DNA from: Anaerolineales bacterium
GTDB taxonomy: Bacteria; Chloroflexota; Anaerolineae; Anaerolineales; E44-bin32
Assembly (NCBI GenBank): GCA_030668545.1
Contig: DAOUTT010000016.1
Coordinates: 1 to 15,039, forward strand
Length of the DNA stretch: 15,039 nt
Direction of reading: 5' to 3'
The translations under genes were made by a program, and so were the position numbers. Below the pieces are notes generated by a model. The model was not told where the DNA came from. It saw only the letters and a program-made list of their open reading frames with translations, and ran no database searches. Shown here piece after piece: positions 1 to 6,939 of the stretch (the stretch's first letter is position 1; the number at the start of each line of letters is the position of its first letter).

Positions 1-89
1 AAGTCCAACATTCCGCGAATTCTAACATACCCGGCAGATGCGAAGAAATCACCTCGACACATAGATATTATCAGCCCCTTACAAGCCGA

Positions 90-98
90 TGGTACAAT
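90..98 (+). promoter_or_regulatory. Extended -10 promoter of rarA (TGG-TACAAT)
   Basis: TG at 90-91, one base, then TACAAT at 93-98, a near-consensus extended -10. Transcription would be expected to begin about 7 bases downstream, at or next to the ATG at 105, and no Shine-Dalgarno is visible between them. The simplest reading is a leaderless mRNA. No good -35 is seen, which extended -10 promoters do not require. The rest of 1-89 shows nothing recognisable. Confidence 0.55.
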
Positions 99-104
99 GA
101 TCGA

Positions 105-1520
105 ATGGACTTATTTGACCATGCTATGAAGGATCGCATAGCCCGCGAAGCTCCGCTCGCCGCACGTATGCGGCCGCGCACATTGGATGAATTCGAGGGT
201 CAGGAAGAGATTGTCGGAGAAGACTGCCTTCTTCGGCGTGCTATCCAGGCAGATCGTCTTTTCTCTTCAATACTCCTCTGGGGACCTCCCGGAACCGGAA
301 AAACCACGTTAGCGATGATCATCGCCAACACCACAGAATCCCATTTTGTCACAATCTCGGCTGTTCTGGCCGGGAAAGCAGATCTCCGCCGCATCATTAA
401 AGCGACAGAGGAGCGGCGCAAACTATACGGCAAGCGAACAATCCTCTTCGTGGACGAGGTCCATCGCTGGAATAAAGCTCAACAGGATGCGCTTCTGCCT
501 CACGTCGAGAACGGGGCCATCACCCTCATCGGTGCGACGACTGAAAACCCGTACTTCACAGTGATTGGAGCCCTGGTTTCGCGCTCACGAATTTTCCAGC
601 TGCGTTCGCTTGAGGAGGAGGATGTAAACCGGGTTATCCAACGTGCCCTCACTGATCTCGAGCATGGCTACGGCAGTAAACAGATCCAGCTCGACCAAGA
701 TGCTCTGGATCACTTGACCCGCGTGTCCGGTGGGGACGCACGCAATGCGCTGAATGCGCTCGAATTAGCTGTGGAATCCACACCCCCTGATGAGAACGAC
801 GTTATACACGTCACGCTAGAAGTTTCCCAAGAATCCATCCAGCGCCGTGCGGTCTTATACGACAAAGACGGCGATGCACATTACGACACTGTCTCAGCTT
901 TTATCAAATCAGTGCGCGGTTCCGATCCAGACGCTGCGCTCTATTGGTTGGCGAAAATGCTCTACGCAGGCGAGGACCCGCGTTTCATCCTGCGCCGCCT
1001 GTTGATCCTGGCTTCGGAGGATATCGGCCTGGCTGACCCAATGGGCCTCGTCGTCACCTCCGCCGCAGTCCAAGCCTTTGAATTCGTTGGGTTACCAGAG
1101 GGGGTGTACGCTCTTGTGGAGGCAACACTCTACCTGGCAACAGCTGAAAAATCGAATACCACTAGCGCCTATTTCAAGGCCTATAAATACCTGGAGGAAA
1201 AAGGGGTTGTCGAAGTCCCACAGCACCTGAAAGATGCCAATCGCGATGGAAAAGCTCTCGGACACGGGAAGGGCTATAGGTATCCGCACACACATCCCGG
1301 GCATCACATCGGGCAGGGTTATTTGCCTGACTCGCTCCTCGGGACTTATTTTTACCACCCCTCCGAACAAGGTTACGAGGCGCAGGTTGCTGAGCGACTG
1401 GATCGATGGCGCGCGGCTCAGCGGAAGGCATTAGATATTGATGCCACGCTCGAACCATCCGATCTCGCCGATCAAGAGATCGATGCGATCAAGAAAAAAC
1501 ATACGATGCGCAGAAGCTAA
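105..1520 (+). CDS. rarA: Replication-associated recombination protein A (RarA/MgsA AAA+ ATPase)
   Basis: A 471-aa clamp-loader-like AAA+ ATPase of the RarA/MgsA/WRNIP1 family, which acts in the cytoplasm at stalled replication forks with SSB and the replisome. Visible motifs: a family-typical N-terminus (RMRPRTLDEFEGQ, about 21-33), Walker A GPPGTGKT at 60-67, Walker B ILFVDEVHR at 113-121, sensor-1 GATTENPYF at 143-151 and a putative arginine finger in VSRSR at 158-162. The C-terminal half (about 250-440) has the MgsA tetramerisation domain, including a YPHTHPGHHIGQGYLP-like segment. RarA proteins are usually about 420-450 aa, so this one has a short charged C-terminal extension. The start follows an extended -10 so closely that the mRNA is probably leaderless. 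The next gene starts 19 bases after the stop and has its own Shine-Dalgarno, so the two may share a transcript. Family assignment is firm. Confidence 0.95.
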   Translation: MDLFDHAMKDRIAREAPLAARMRPRTLDEFEGQEEIVGEDCLLRRAIQADRLFSSILLWGPPGTGKTTLAMIIANTTESHFVTISAVLAGKADLRRIIKATEERRKLYGKRTILFVDEVHRWNKAQQDALLPHVENGAITLIGATTENPYFTVIGALVSRSRIFQLRSLEEEDVNRVIQRALTDLEHGYGSKQIQLDQDALDHLTRVSGGDARNALNALELAVESTPPDENDVIHVTLEVSQESIQRRAVLYDKDGDAHYDTVSAFIKSVRGSDPDAALYWLAKMLYAGEDPRFILRRLLILASEDIGLADPMGLVVTSAAVQAFEFVGLPEGVYALVEATLYLATAEKSNTTSAYFKAYKYLEEKGVVEVPQHLKDANRDGKALGHGKGYRYPHTHPGHHIGQGYLPDSLLGTYFYHPSEQGYEAQVAERLDRWRAAQRKALDIDATLEPSDLADQEIDAIKKKHTMRRS

Positions 1521-1539
1521 CCATCCTAACGGAGAATTA

Positions 1540-2163
1540 ATGACCACCTTCTATCTCATCCGTCACGGACACAATGATTTTCTGGGGAAACGCAAACTTG
1601 CTGGGCGGATGTCGAACGTCCACTTGAGTTCAGAAGGGTACCGTCAGGCCGAGGCGCTCGGTCGCATACTCTCTTCAGTCAAGTTCGAAGCGATCTATGC
1701 CAGCCCGCTGGAACGAGCTGTCGAAACCGCTGAACCAATAGCTCGCGACCAGGGTCTCGATATTCTCATCCGCGAAGGCCTCCTCGAAATCGGATACGGC
1801 ACCTGGCAGGGGCAATCGCTCAAAACTTTACGCCGCCGAAAACTCTGGCCGATCATCCAGAACACTCCGTCGTTAGCCAGGTTCCCAGAGGGCGAGTCTT
1901 TCCCGGAAGCTCAAGCGCGCGTCGTAGCTGAGATCGAAGCGCTCCGCGATTTGCATCGCAGCAAGAAGGCGAGCATCGCCTGTGTGTTCCATTCAGATCC
2001 AATCAAACTCGCCATCGCTCATTATCTCGGTCTGCCATTGGATCTCTTCCAGCGCATCACGATCTCCCCTGCTTCAATGAGCGTGCTAACGATAAGCGAC
2101 AGCAGCATCCGCGTTATGGGTCTCAACGACACGCGCGCGACGTACGGCACACCGCAGGTTTGA
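1540..2163 (+). CDS. Histidine phosphatase superfamily protein, MSMEG_4193-type (putative phosphomutase)
   Basis: 207 aa. I chose ATG 1540 because GGAGA (1531-1535) sits just upstream and the protein then begins MTTFYLIRHGHND, as this family does. Longer in-frame starts would overlap rarA and add non-homologous residues. Catalytic core: RHG at 8-10 (phospho-accepting His9), Arg59 in SPLERAVETAEP, Glu83 in LLEIGYGTW and the second His151 in CVFHSDP. The segment LAGRMSNVHLSSEGYRQAEAL resembles the MSMEG_4193 subgroup, named as a probable phosphomutase because it travels with DUF3090 and a kinase-like SCO1664 protein, exactly the two genes that follow here. Substrate and reaction are unknown; a small-molecule phosphatase is equally possible. 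The stop codon is part of the next gene's extended -10 promoter. Confidence 0.88.
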   Translation: MTTFYLIRHGHNDFLGKRKLAGRMSNVHLSSEGYRQAEALGRILSSVKFEAIYASPLERAVETAEPIARDQGLDILIREGLLEIGYGTWQGQSLKTLRRRKLWPIIQNTPSLARFPEGESFPEAQARVVAEIEALRDLHRSKKASIACVFHSDPIKLAIAHYLGLPLDLFQRITISPASMSVLTISDSSIRVMGLNDTRATYGTPQV

Positions 2164-2169
2164 TATACT
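2161..2169 (+). promoter_or_regulatory. Extended -10 promoter overlapping the phosphatase stop codon
   Basis: TGA (2161-2163) is the stop of the upstream gene and also supplies the TGn of TGA-TATACT, with TATACT at 2164-2169. A start near 2176 would give a leader of about 50 nt to the DUF3090 gene. The 11-base string TATACTCAATT (2164-2174) recurs exactly at the promoter before the MFS gene (9974-9984). Confidence 0.55.
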
Positions 2170-2226
2170 CAATTCGGCAGCAAGAGGATATGCCTAACCG
2201 TTCATCAGCGTAGTGTAGGACTTTAG

Positions 2227-2754
2227 ATGGCAGGCATCCAGTACGAACTCAAACCAGTCGATCGGATCACAACCGGGGCTATTGGCGGCCCCGGGAAACG
2301 CGTTTTCTATCTACAGGGGCGCGCCGGGGATCAACTGGTCACACTACTTATCGAAAAACAGCAGATTCAATCGCTCTCTGTTGGCCTTGATGAATTCCTG
2401 GGTGAGCTGCACAAGCGCCTTCCTGATCTACCTGAATCTTCACGGGATTACATCGAAGGTGAGATGGCGCTCGAGGAGCCTATCGATCCCGCCTTCCGCG
2501 TGGGTCACATTGGGCTTGGCTATGACGAGGAAAACGATATGCTCATCCTTGTAGCTCGCGAGATTCAACCTCTCAATGAAGACCCTGAGCAGGCTTCGGC
2601 CACTCGATTCTGGTGCAGCCGCTCGCAATTGCGCCGGATGTGCAGCTGGGGTTTGGATTTGTCCGCTCGCGGCAGACCTGTATGCGGCAACTGTGGCGAG
2701 CCTATGGACCCGCAAGGCCATTTCTGCCCCAAGAAAAACGGTCATAAACGCTGA
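2227..2754 (+). CDS. DUF3090 family protein with C-terminal zinc-ribbon-like motif
   Basis: 175 aa, full length for DUF3090. AGGA at 2217-2220 is a well-spaced Shine-Dalgarno for ATG 2227. The N-terminal part (KPVDRITTGAIGGPGKRVFYLQ, about 9-30) and the stretch VGHIGLGYDEENDMLILVARE (about 92-112) look like the beta-rich core of the family. The C-terminus carries Cys130, Cys139, Cys153-x2-Cys156 and Cys167 with His165 and His173 (PVCGNCGEPMDPQGHFCPKKNGH), which probably bind zinc. The function of the family is unknown. It is described as the middle member of a three-gene set with an MSMEG_4193-type phosphatase and an SCO1664-type protein, both flanking it here. A scaffold or nucleic-acid-binding role would be a guess. 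The next gene starts 77 bases downstream. Confidence 0.9.
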   Translation: MAGIQYELKPVDRITTGAIGGPGKRVFYLQGRAGDQLVTLLIEKQQIQSLSVGLDEFLGELHKRLPDLPESSRDYIEGEMALEEPIDPAFRVGHIGLGYDEENDMLILVAREIQPLNEDPEQASATRFWCSRSQLRRMCSWGLDLSARGRPVCGNCGEPMDPQGHFCPKKNGHKR

Positions 2755-2831
2755 CGTTCAAACTCCATCCGGGCTCGCTGTGGCTTCCTGAAAACCTCCT
2801 GTATAGATCGCGCATATGAACAAACACAGAG

Positions 2832-3566
2832 ATGAACATTTTTGAGTTTGAAAACCTTGAAGCGATTACCCACATCCTCAACACTGGTGAAATTAGTGTG
2901 GTGGGCCAGGTAGCATGGGGATCGAACTTCACCTTTCTCGTCCAGATCGAAGGAGATCATGGCCAAATCCCGGCGATATATAAACCGGCACGCGGCGAAC
3001 AGCCGCTCTGGGATTTCCCCCATGGCTCTCTCGCCGACAGGGAAGTGGCGGCTTACCTCGTGAGCCAGGGATTGGGCTGGGAACTCGTCCCGCCAACTGT
3101 GCTGCGCGATGACGCACCCGCCGGCCCAGGTTCGCTTCAACTCTACATCGATGTCGATCCCGATCGTCATTACTTCACATTCAGCCAGGAGGAGAAGTGG
3201 CGATTGCATTCCACGGTGCTTTTCGACATCATCATCAACAACGCCGACCGCAAATCCGGTCATATCCTCCTTGGCGAGGATGATCACCTCTGGTTAATCG
3301 ATCACGGCTTATGCTTCCATGATGAAGAGAAACTGCGCACGGTGATTTGGGATTTCGCCGGTGAGCCCATTCCAGATATGCTGCTCGAGCGCGTGCATCT
3401 GTTGCGGGATCAGCTGGAGTCAGAAAACGATGTTTACGACGACCTATCGCGCTTGCTTTCCGGGGCAGAATTACACAGCTTTCGAGAACGTATCGATCGA
3501 ATCCTACAATCTCCCGTCTTCCCTTCGCCCGGTGCAGGCCGCCCCTACCCTTGGCCGTTGGTATAA
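2832..3566 (+). CDS. SCO1664 family protein (PI3/4-kinase-like fold)
   Basis: 244 aa. It matches the SCO1664 family, reported mostly from Actinobacteria and also Chloroflexi, with distant similarity to phosphatidylinositol 3-/4-kinases. Kinase-like elements are visible in order: a glycine-containing strand QVAWGSNFTF (26-35), an ATP-lysine candidate Lys51 in IYKPARGEQPLWDFP, Glu71 in ADREVAAYLV, a catalytic-loop-like NNADRKSGH (136-144) with Asp139, and a metal-binding IDHGLCF (156-162) with Asp157. All candidate active-site residues are present, so an active phosphotransferase is plausible; the substrate is unknown, and lipid is not implied. No strong Shine-Dalgarno precedes ATG 2832. A weak -10-like TATAGA at 2802-2807 would give a very short leader. 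The stop codon lies inside the homoserine dehydrogenase promoter. Confidence 0.88.
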   Translation: MNIFEFENLEAITHILNTGEISVVGQVAWGSNFTFLVQIEGDHGQIPAIYKPARGEQPLWDFPHGSLADREVAAYLVSQGLGWELVPPTVLRDDAPAGPGSLQLYIDVDPDRHYFTFSQEEKWRLHSTVLFDIIINNADRKSGHILLGEDDHLWLIDHGLCFHDEEKLRTVIWDFAGEPIPDMLLERVHLLRDQLESENDVYDDLSRLLSGAELHSFRERIDRILQSPVFPSPGAGRPYPWPLV

Positions 3567-3567
3567 T
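3559..3567 (+). promoter_or_regulatory. Consensus extended -10 promoter of the homoserine dehydrogenase gene
   Basis: TGG-TATAAT is a perfect extended -10 (TG 3559-3560, TATAAT 3562-3567). The TAA stop of the upstream gene (3564-3566) is inside the hexamer. A start near 3574 would leave a leader of about 25 nt carrying GGAG at 3585-3588 before ATG 3599. Confidence 0.65.
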
Positions 3568-3598
3568 CCAACCCAGGTTATTCTGGAGCAATTCTCCC

Positions 3599-4624
3599 AT
3601 GGACACACACAGATTCGCTCTCCTTGGTTTCGGGAACGTCGGCCAAGCGTTCGCGCGGCTGCTGATGGCGAAAAGCGATGAACTCCTAACCCAGCTAGAT
3701 TTAAACTGGCAAGTCGTTGGGATCATGACCGGTCACCACGGAGTAGCGATAAATCCAACGGGGATAAACCTTGAGAGTGCGCTGGCGATGATCGCGGCGG
3801 GTGATTCGCTCGACCCGCTATCCGCTGAACCAGCGCCACAAAATGGCACCGATTTCATTCGTGCGTGCAATGCTGACGTCCTTTTTGAGAACACCCCCGT
3901 CAGTTACCACGACGGTCAGCCTGCGATTGAACACATCTCCACCGCGCTCTCCGCTGGCATGCACGCCATAACGGCGAATAAAGGTCCGGTCGTTCACGCC
4001 TATCGCGAACTTACGAAATTAGCGCAAGCACATAAGCGGAAATTCTTCTTCGAATCTGCGGTTATGGATGGCGCGCCAGTGTTCTCCCTCTGGCGAGAAA
4101 CCCTTCCTGCTGCAGAACTCCAATCCTTCCGCGGGGTCCTGAACTCGACAACCAATCTCATCCTAACCTTAATGGAGCAGGGAAAGACCTTCGAAGACGC
4201 CGTCGCTTACACCCAGTCGATCGGCATCGCCGAGACCGATCCCTCAGGAGACATCGAGGGCTGGGACGCAGCGATCAAAGTTGCGGCGCTCGTCACCGTA
4301 CTCATGGGCACAAATCTGCAACCTTCTGACGTTGAGCGCAAAGGGGTTGAGTCCCTCCGCAGCAAAGACATACAATCTGCTTCAGCAGACGGGAAGCGCT
4401 GGAAGCTCATCTGCGAGGCTGAAAGAACAGATACAGGGATAGCGACATCTGTACGCCCCGAGCTGCTCGATCCCACCGACCCACTCTACAATGTGATGGG
4501 GACATCCTCTGCTGTTACTTTTTACAGCGACGCCCTCGGTCCGCTCACGGTCACCGAGTCCGATCCGGGGCCTCATACTACCGCCTACGGACTTCTCGCC
4601 GACTTTATTAATAGTGTGAGATAA
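3599..4624 (+). CDS. hom: Homoserine dehydrogenase, short form without ACT domain
   Basis: 341 aa. NAD(P)H-dependent reduction of aspartate semialdehyde to homoserine, the branch point to threonine and methionine. N-terminal Rossmann fold with ALLGFGNVGQAF (7-18). NADP-site and catalytic Lys128 is in ITANKGPVVHAY. The substrate domain includes GVLNSTTNLIL (179-189), an AETDPSGDIEGWDAAIK segment (211-227) with Glu211, Asp223 and catalytic Lys227, then a run to the C-terminus. There is no ACT regulatory domain, so threonine feedback of the usual type is not expected. ATG 3599 was preferred over the in-frame 3551 start because it follows GGAG (3585-3588), begins with the Rossmann strand, and the earlier start would lie upstream of the promoter. 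It has no biosynthetic neighbours here, so it appears to be a stand-alone gene. Confidence 0.93.
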   Translation: MDTHRFALLGFGNVGQAFARLLMAKSDELLTQLDLNWQVVGIMTGHHGVAINPTGINLESALAMIAAGDSLDPLSAEPAPQNGTDFIRACNADVLFENTPVSYHDGQPAIEHISTALSAGMHAITANKGPVVHAYRELTKLAQAHKRKFFFESAVMDGAPVFSLWRETLPAAELQSFRGVLNSTTNLILTLMEQGKTFEDAVAYTQSIGIAETDPSGDIEGWDAAIKVAALVTVLMGTNLQPSDVERKGVESLRSKDIQSASADGKRWKLICEAERTDTGIATSVRPELLDPTDPLYNVMGTSSAVTFYSDALGPLTVTESDPGPHTTAYGLLADFINSVR

Positions 4625-4741
4625 ACCCGCGATTAACGTGCCCTTAAAGCCAACGCAATCTCAAGGTGATTCTTCTAATGGCAGGTTGACATCTGATACG
4701 CTTGAATCCAGCAACCACACCCTTGCTCCCAGGAATGCCGC

Positions 4742-6607
4742 ATGGATCACAGCCCTTTTCTAGCCCTCCTTCTTATTACGGTGCTCGCCCTGGTTGTCCC
4801 AATTCTCTCAGCTCGCCTGCGATGTTTTTACATCCCCATCGTTGTCGGCGAGATCGTCGCCGGCATCATCATTGGTCAAAGTGGTCTAAATCTTGTTGAA
4901 CCATCACAGACGCTCAGATTTCTGACGGAGTTTGGTTTCGCATATCTGATGTTCCTCTCCGGATTGGAAGTGGATTTCGAACTCCTCCTATCGGGTGGTC
5001 CATACTCAAGTGGAAAATCTTTCTAGAAACGTCCCCTGACGCTCGCCGCACTACTCTTGCTGGGCACCCTTAGCTTGGCTCTGTTTTTCTCATGGCTGCT
5101 GTCTTTGTCAGGTCTCGTCGAAAGCCCGATCCTCATCGGTTTGATCCTGAGCACGACTTCCCTGGGCATCCTAGTGCCCGTCCTTAAGGAGCGGGATCTT
5201 CTCGATCTGAAATATGGCCAATACATCCTTGTCGCTGCATCTGTTGCAGATTTCGTCACTCTGCTTTTGCTAACAATCGTCATTGCCATTCGCAGTCAAG
5301 GATTGACGCTGGATCTCCTGCTGATACCTGCCCTATTAACCATCTTTGCCATTGCCGTTCGCGGAATGCGGCGAGTCTCTGAGCTTGGCTTTCTGCAAAC
5401 CTTCCTCGATGGGCTTTCGAGCGCCACGGCGCAAATCCGGGTGCGCGGCGCATTCGCGCTCATGGTCGCCTGGGTTGTGCTGGCTGAAGCGTTGGGCGTG
5501 GAGCTGATCCTGGGTGCTTTTCTGGCTGGTGTCATTGCTGGTTTACTCGATGATCAGGAAGGCGAGAACGCGCGTGCTAAGCTCGATGCTATTGGCTATG
5601 GATTCTTCATCCCTATCTTCTTCATAATGGTCGGCTTTGAGTTGAACCTTCAAGCCATCATCGAGTCCCCTCAAGCTCTCCTGCTGGTCCCATTGTTCGT
5701 TGCCATAGCATTTTTAGTTAAGTTCATCCCGGCGCTGCTGCTGCGCATGCAATTTAACTGGCGCGAAACCCTCGCAAGTGGTTTTCTGCTGTCCGCTCGT
5801 CTCTCTCTCATCATCGCCGCCGCGTCGATTGCTCTGCGTCTGGGCTTGATCTCAGAAGCTCTTAATGCTGCGATCATTCTTCTCGCCATAGTTTCCTGCA
5901 CGCTATCACCGATACTCTTCAACCGCATCCTTCCCGCCGGTGAGGAAAAGCGCCGCCGCGGCATCATCCTCATTGGCCAAGACCAACTGACTGAGTTCCT
6001 CGTTGAACGGCTGCTCGCCCTCAACGAACCTGTTGCCATTATCTGCCCGGACGATAGCCGCAAAGCTGCGTTCCAACGTTTGGCTGTTGATTTTTTCGAG
6101 GGTTGTGCAGACCTGCCTGCAGCTCTAGCGAAAGCTGGCGCCGCTGATGCCCGCGTTCTCATCGACCTGACGATGAGTTCGGAGGAGACGCTGAATGTCT
6201 GCACCACAGCACGGGAAACGTACCAAATCCCTCTCGTCATCTCCAGGATCAGCGATGTGGAGCTGATACCTCGGCTTCAGCGCTTGGGTTTGAAAGTCGT
6301 TCAACCCACGCTCGCTACTGTACTGGCCATCGAAGATGCTCTTCGCTACCCGATGATTTTCGACCTTCTGATGGACCGTGAAGATAGCGAGATTGATGTT
6401 GTAGAACTGAGGATTGGCAATCCCTCCATCACTGACATGCCACTCCGGAAAATTCGGCTGCCCGGTGACGCACTCATCGTAAGCATGTCGCGAGAGGGCA
6501 CCGTGATGGTTCCCCAGGGGGACTTAACCTTAAAATTGGGTGATCGCGTTGGTCTCATCGGCAGCTCCAAATCGGTAGAACGAGCTGCGGCGATGTTGCG
6601 AAGGTAA
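4742..6607 (+). pseudogene. Kef/CPA2-type cation:proton antiporter with RCK domains, interrupted by TAG at 5024
   Basis: One antiporter gene read in a single frame of 622 codons with an internal TAG at 5024-5026 (codon 95). The part before the stop has GEIVAGIIIG (about 37-46) and FGFAYLMFLSGLEVDF, typical of the second and third transmembrane segments of Kef/CPA2 proteins. The part after it has the remaining segments, including AFLAGVIAG (about 257-265), and a cytoplasmic tail with an RCK/TrkA-N-like domain (about 405-520) and a TrkA-C domain (about 540-620). AGGA at 4731-4734 supports ATG 4742. Reading frame 1 between about 4999 and 5025 gives SILKWKIFL, which joins smoothly to KRPLTLAALL from 5027 in the original frame. 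Two compensating one-base changes may therefore explain the stop. Everything downstream is intact, which points to a recent lesion or a sequencing error. No internal start near 5057 has a Shine-Dalgarno. Confidence 0.8.
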
Positions 6608-6640
6608 GACCTTCGTAACCACGATGTTAATATTCCTACC

Positions 6641-6669
6641 TTGACGTACACTCATTTCCATTATAGGAT
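6641..6669 (+). promoter_or_regulatory. Sigma-70-like promoter of the attenuated GNAT leader
   Basis: TTGACG (6641-6646) and TAGGAT (6664-6669) are separated by 17 bases, matching the -35/-10 consensus at 5 of 6 and 4 of 6 positions. Transcription would start near 6676, 11 bases before the Shine-Dalgarno of the leader ORF. This is the only promoter in the window where I see a good -35. Confidence 0.55.
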
Positions 6670-6689
6670 GGCTCCATCTTATGAAAGGA

Positions 6690-6858
6690 GGGCGCACCCT
6701 ATTATGATGATGCTAATGGTGAAAATTGCAGCGGCGGTTCGAAGCCACACAGCTACCGGCTCTGGTTTCGTCTTACCTACGCGGAGTGCGCCTATCGATA
6801 GATAGATCCTGACGATTCTGTCCTAATGACAGCCGCGGGCGCACTCCAGCGCCCGCGG
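6690..6858 (+). promoter_or_regulatory. Four-segment transcription attenuator (1:2, 2:3, 3:4 pairings)
   Basis: Segment 1 is 6690-6697 (GGGCGCAC), segment 2 is 6783-6793 (GGAGTGCGCCT), segment 3 is 6833-6847 (CCGCGGGCGCACTCC) and segment 4 is 6849-6858 (GCGCCCGCGG). Segment 2 pairs with 3 over 10 perfect base pairs (6783-6792 with 6838-6847) plus one G-U, which removes the left arm of the terminator. Segment 3 pairs with 4 as the terminator. Segment 1 pairs with 2 over 7 base pairs plus a G-U, which frees 3 for termination and hides the Shine-Dalgarno. The leader ORF starts after 1 and ends just after 2. The predicted logic: rapid translation or no translation gives termination, and a ribosome stalled early in the ORF gives readthrough into the GNAT gene. 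The pairings are seen directly; the mechanism is inferred. Confidence 0.6.
6704..6805 (+). CDS. Putative 33-aa leader peptide of an attenuator
   Basis: ATG at 6704 (with further ATGs at 6707, 6710 and 6716) lies 12 bases after a strong Shine-Dalgarno, GGAGG at 6687-6691. It ends at TAG 6803-6805, 27 bases before a perfect intrinsic terminator. The peptide begins MMMLMVKIAAAVRSHTATG and has 33 residues. Four of its first five residues are Met, and there is an Ala run at 9-11. There is no single long run of one amino acid, so what it senses cannot be read off. Codons 27-30 overlap the antiterminator segment (6783-6792), so a ribosome finishing the ORF would mask it. I call it a leader peptide because of this geometry. 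It could instead be a small functional protein or a chance ORF in a structured RNA. Confidence 0.5.
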   Translation: MMMLMVKIAAAVRSHTATGSGFVLPTRSAPIDR

Positions 6859-6864
6859 TTTTTT
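6833..6864 (+). terminator. Intrinsic terminator upstream of the GNAT gene
   Basis: Perfect 10-bp stem made only of G and C: CCGCGGGCGC (6833-6842), loop ACTCCA (6843-6848) and GCGCCCGCGG (6849-6858), followed at once by six T (6859-6864). This is a textbook rho-independent terminator. It ends the short unit starting near 6676 and lies inside the open upstream extension of the GNAT frame, which shows that the extension is not coding. Confidence 0.9.
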
Positions 6865-6939
6865 GTTTCACTAAAACGACTCATACGCGGAGAGAGCGGT
6901 CGATCCAGGTGTGCAAAAGATGAAGAATTCGTCGATCGA

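Noticed and set aside
1438..1539. Upstream start of the histidine phosphatase overlapping rarA
   Set aside because: ATG 1540 has a clear GGAGA and gives the family-typical N-terminus.
2742..3287. 181-codon open frame on the minus strand
   Set aside because: It lies opposite the well-supported SCO1664-type gene and shows no recognisable domain or ribosome-binding site.
4686..4702. TTGACA followed by TACGCT before the antiporter as a promoter
   Set aside because: TTGACA is perfect, but no acceptable -10 lies 16-18 bases downstream; TACGCT is far too close.
5671..6240. 189-codon open frame on the minus strand
   Set aside because: It is the antisense shadow of the antiporter and is Arg/Ser-rich, as expected of a complement of membrane-protein codons.
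6736..6746. GGTTCGAAGCC resembles a tRNA T-arm
   Set aside because: No acceptor, D or anticodon arms can be placed around it, and it lies inside the leader ORF.
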